Below are positions 59,604-64,000 of a DNA stretch of 64,000 nucleotides, piece after piece (positions within the stretch are counted from its first letter, which is position 1; each line of letters starts with the position of its first letter). The translations under genes were made by a program, and so were the position numbers. Origin of the DNA: Loripinus fragilis (taxonomy: Eukaryota > Mollusca > Bivalvia > Lucinida > Lucinidae); NCBI GenBank assembly GCA_964019695.1, contig OZ026530.1:27788108-27852107 (forward strand). Direction: 5' to 3'. The notes beneath the pieces were generated by a model, which saw nothing but the letters and a program-made list of their open reading frames with translations, had not been told where the DNA came from and did no database searches.

Positions 59604-61850
59604 CTTAAATATATATATTATAAAACAGCTTATAGGGAAAAACGCAATGTTAATATTTTTGCTCCTATTTATTTATAACCTGGCAAGAAATTTCCTCTGC
59701 TCATAAAAATTAAAATGCTGAAAATTAACGATATTTCTTGCTTTAAAACTCTTTAGCTTAAATCCCTTGCACAATTCTAGAATGGTCCTATACCATTCTA
59801 GAATTGCCCAACCAAGTAGGAATTGTTACTTTGCGCAGAGCCATTCTAAAATGGTACTGATTCCTACTTTGCACAGAACATATACATGTCAAATACCTAT
59901 GCTTTTTGACCAAAAATAGTAAGTGAGTATGATCAGGAAATACCACAATCACAAACTGCAGACAAACCCGTGGTATCGCTAGGAAGAGCAGTTATCGGAA
60001 GGTAGAGCAGTTTTTCAACCCCACAACACTCCACAACACAAAAGTGTTAAACATTTACTTTCCCTGGTAGGTATTTATTTTAACCATTTTGAGAGAATGC
60101 AACAGACAACAGTTGCTTACGGCTGTTGTCCGTTCTGAGGCGGCTGATTCGTCTAATTGTGGGATTCTGTAATTGTTCTATGTTTTGTTGTGCGTTATTT
60201 TATGTCCACTCTAATTTCGCAATCATCTTGATGGAGAAGAGAGAGCCGGTTGCTTTGCTTAGCTTGTCTTCCTGGTGTCTTGTGATTGTTGTTCGGCTCT
60301 TCCTCGCGGTGCCATGGATTTGTCTGCAGTTTGTGATTGTGGGATTTCCTGATCATACTCACTTACCATTTATGTTAAATACATCAATTCGATTTTGCTT
60401 CATGTAGAATGTCTAATACCTAGATATTTTACATTAATTCGTTCCTTCATGAATATTCATGCTAAGCTCCACCCACTATGAATAATTATATTAATAGACT
60501 TTCATGATTGTACATCGAACAAAGAAATTACTTGTCAGGCCCATTAGTGTATGAAAATTTCTAATCATATTTCCATAAGCAAACAGAGTAGACCCTGATC
60601 ATGAAAGAGCTGCCTAATGCGGGACTGCTCTGTTTGCAAAAGCGTTAAAAGGCGTCTTAATGAGTTAAAGGGTTAATTGATGCCTGTCTCTGATGATGGT
60701 CTGTTGAAGGGTACCGTACAGTATATGTTAAAAAAGAACCTTAGGCCAAACAAAATACATGTGTTTTGGGTAACCCAACCATACCTAAATTTATTAACGA
60801 AACCTAGATTTTTTTTCAGGTTTTCTGGAAAATGTATAATTTTATGCATTTTGAAAGGCACTTATGTCGAAAATAGTAGTAAAAAATAACGTGTGCCTAG
60901 TCTACCTAAAATTTTTAGACCTGTTACCTGAAAATACTTATCTTTTTGAGCCGTGACATGAGATTTCAAACAATGTGGTATATGCGAGCAGCAAAGCCTC
61001 AGACCAGCCTGCGCATATGCGCAGTCTGATCAGAGCCTTTGCTAGTCGCTTGCATATTCTATGAGTGTTAAGCTACAAACTGAGCACCATTTTGAGTTTC
61101 TAAGCTTAAAACGATTCTGCACAGGCTCGTCTGAGTCAACACTTGTCAAAATGCCACATCGTTGGAAATCACGTGTCACGGCTCATTTTTATTTGGCCTT
61201 ACCAGTTTCCATCTTGTGATTGATCTTCTCTCACTGTGCCCCATTGTCTCTCGGATAAATATGGCCCCCATTTCCTCCAGACTTTCCCCTCCTTAAGACG
61301 TTTCTCCTCCATGATCGACTAGCACCTGTAATATTTAAGGTGCATCTCTGGTAAATACGGGTAAGAGTTCAAAATTGCCTCGTCTCTCGGATAAATATGC
61401 CCCCAATTTCCTCCATACTTCCCCTCCTTAACACGCTTCTCCTCCATAATCAGCTAGCATCTGCAATGTTTAATGTAGTCTAAGTCTTCTCTGGTGTTTT
61501 AGTGGGGTTTCTTCAATTTGATATTTGCTACAGCGCCAAACATCAAAGGAGAAAAGCCACTAAAACATCAGAGAAGATTGCGGTAATGTTTAAAGGACAT
61601 CTATGGTAAAGGTTCTAAAATTTTGAACACTTTTATTTTTCAGTTCTCAAATAAAACGTTGGTTTTCAGGGTCGGAATTCACAAAATGCCTGCCAGAACA
61701 GCAAACAGCGATCTGGATCTGCGCGGTTTGTCTACAATCTATGCTGTTGTAGCAGCCGACTAGTGTTGGAAATGGTGCATTCCCCTAATCCTGGGATTTA
61801 GAAAATCAAAAATTTTCAAATTTCAATGGTCACAAGTTTAAAGCTTAAAC

Positions 61851-63819
61851 CCCAGGCTCCACTATAAAAGGACTGGCTCCGCCCCTAAAATGTCATGGTG
61901 GCAAATTCAAACATTTTTCAATTGCTCCTGTAATAATCAGCAGTTATAGCTGAACAAATGTTCAATTTTTTCAGAAAAAAATTATGGAACAACTCAAGGA
62001 CTGCCTTAATCAATTCCAATGTTTATTGCACAGAATTAAACTTGGATTAACTCAAAATAAATAGGTATATTTTGAAATTCAGGGGCTAACTGACAGTTAG
62101 ATTTGAAATTTCACCTTTGACCCATGCATAAACATGCAAACAAGATAAAAATAGAGAAGCACATGGCTTGATTACACACTGACCTGCATGCAGAGCTAAT
62201 ATCAAGCAGAGGACTAGATAAGAAGATTTTAACATTAATCTACAGAATGTTTGGCAATTATTAATATTATGTGACTGCAGTGATGAATAGTGAAAATAGA
62301 GAACAGAGAAATTTTCGGTCAGATGCACCTCCTTATTATATAAAAAACCCTTCGCCTGCTGCGAAATAATGCATCTGAAAATGGTGTCATCTGGAGTCAT
62401 CTGCTGCCGTGATGTGAATGATTATGCCAATTTCTAATTTCAACGTACAGACAAACAGTGTGGATCCAGATTAGCCTTCTCCAAGAGGAGTAGTCTGGTC
62501 TTGGTCCACACTGTTTGTTACATAAACATTTTAAAAACACCAGCAGACGACATTTAGACGTGATTGTCAGCATAAAAAGTAAACCATGCATCTCTCACCA
62601 GTAAATACACATGTACCTCCGTGTCCATAAATCCATAAACATAATATTCCATGAATTGCAGATTATTCAGTTTGAATGTATTTTTTTTCTTCGCAATTTT
62701 AATTTTTGACTCCAATGATAAACAGAAACAATAAACACAATTGAACTAAATGGCGGGAGATGCCAATGGTTTATGGCACCAAGCTGGAGAGGTCAATACT
62801 CTGGAGACAGATTGCTGAAGGGGATCTACACAGGATATATCGTTTTCCTATTCTGCTATAAATACATGCAAATGCAAAATGCTGAAACAACATATTTCGT
62901 ATTGTTAATATTAACATTTGATAAGTACGATCTCTGAATTACGAAAATAATTCTTTGATTTAAAATTCAGGCCCCCTTTTGTGCCCTTCTGCAGCAGGTA
63001 AATTCTAGAACCATATCAGGGGTCACTCTGTGGTCAAATTCCTAGACAGAAGCTCATAATTACAGAATCCTTTATGCTCTGAAAAGGCACAGTAAATAAT
63101 AATCATGGCTAATAATGAGAAAATTTCACAAAAGAAAGTGAAAGGAAATTGTTTTACAGACAGAAACGCAAGGGAAATGAAACAGAAGAATAAAAAAATT
63201 GAGACTGATTTTTTTTAGTTTTTAGTTTAGTTTAAAAATAAGAAAATTAGTCTTTAATTACGCATACTTATATAAAGGTCCGCATTGCATTGAAAGCAAA
63301 GTTTACAATCTTCAGTTTACATTATAACCACTAATTAGGTGACCAATAAGTTTTCGGACAGACTGGTGAAGGAAAATGCAGACCAAGATTGGGTTGCTCC
63401 TCAGTCTGATCAGTATCTTCACTGTTCTAACCAATTGGAAGGACTCTAGGTATACAACATTTGACCTAATTAGCACACTGATCACATAATTATTTCAAGA
63501 TTATATACCCTCTTTTGAATACAGTGTGGAGCCAGATCTACATATGCACCGACTGATCTCTTTTTGAGCGACCTTCAAAGTACTCTATGAAAGATTATAG
63601 GAGTATGTGCACTTTTTATGTGATCACGTACATTAAAACACACTGTTTTTAGAGTGTACAGATTTTAAGAACTTTACACCAGTCATCTTCAACTACAAAT
63701 GTACACACATTCCAATAGATCAGCTGATTCCAACAACCTGCATGTTTACAATCTGTAATTGACCTAGACATGACCTGGGAGAGTTCAGAAAACCCATTAA
63801 TTCTTGGAGCATGCCACTG
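61851..63819. other. no recognised exon or gene
   Basis: AT-rich, presumably the next upstream intron of the gene. Small MITE-like pieces occur at 62435-62530 and 63350-63450 (paired cacagtgt-like ends). I looked for an exon encoding the expected [17 protein letters not shown] segment and did not find one. Confidence 0.55.
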
Positions 63820-63964
63820 CCCACTTTTTACTGTAGGTCCTACAGCAGCCTGGCCTTTAAGAAGTTTCTGAGCGAGTGTTGAAGTCAGCAACATGGCTAG
63901 ATGCTCTAGCAAAACGAATGAGTTGAGAGATATAGACTCCATAGGATGTATCACCATCACCATC
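63820..63964 (-). pseudogene. reverse-transcriptase C-terminal remnant
   Basis: On the minus strand GDTSYGVYISQLIRFARASS then HVADFNTR resembles the tail of reverse-transcriptase proteins abundant in marine invertebrates. The frame breaks after NTR, and the following AQKLLKG-like piece is in another frame. The element reads from the right edge, so most of it would lie beyond it or is absent. Confidence 0.55.
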
Positions 63965-64000
63965 TAAAATTGGGAAATTGACAATTTCAAAATTAAAGTC

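Larger units (their letters stand above)
58977..61850. repeat. right copy of the 2,874 bp duplicated segment
   Basis: Identical to 1-2874 as far as compared. This copy includes the exon A that fits the main gene. Repeats inside (hairpin 59772, dispersed repeat 59921, MITE 60947-61185) mirror the left copy. After 61850 the sequence differs completely from that after 2874. Confidence 0.95.

Noticed and set aside
62086..62591. Upstream exon of the GH63-like gene
   Set aside because: The open frames show none of the expected N-terminal family motifs and overlap MITE-like sequence.

Overview
The window looks like nuclear DNA of a bivalve mollusc, probably a heterodont clam. It is AT-rich and intron-rich, with short exons bounded by GT...AG and many tRNA-derived SINEs and small inverted-repeat elements of types I associate with clam genomes. 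The species assignment is inference. Almost all open frames of 60-120 codons here are chance or repeat-derived.

One real gene dominates. It lies on the minus strand from at least 59603 down to its stop codon at 28602, and I reassembled 20 exons (A to T) by splice sites, reading phase and family motifs. The product is a GH63-like glycosidase of the bacterial/fungal YMR196W type: about 910 residues are present and the N-terminal exons lie beyond 64000. All exon junctions keep phase. The exception to an intact frame is one TAG in exon O, at the place of an expected Leu.

The most unusual structure is at 54184-57690. The 3' part of exon C, its splice donor and 39 nt of intron have been amplified into about 33 copies of a 103-104 bp unit, so a conserved enzyme motif ([21 protein letters not shown]) is repeated as a minisatellite in the downstream intron. 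The neighbouring intron A-B also holds decayed copies of the 5' part of exon B, each with an acceptor. Two further exons (E and F) are phase-symmetric cassettes, and F encodes a nuclear-localisation-like basic stretch.

Bases 1-2874 and 58977-61850 are the same sequence, including exon A. This implies a tandem duplication with a 58,976 bp period, or an assembly duplication. The left copy of exon A would belong to a second gene copy running off the left edge.

Layout: 1-2874 left duplicate; 2.9-28.6 kb intergenic and transposon-rich (LINE remnant, transposase remnant, nested TIR elements, a split minisatellite, satellite-like tandem repeats); 28.6-59.6 kb the gene, with many MITEs in its introns, several lying within 12-45 bp of exons; 59.0-61.85 kb right duplicate; 61.85-64 kb no recognised gene apart from a decayed reverse-transcriptase tail at the right edge.
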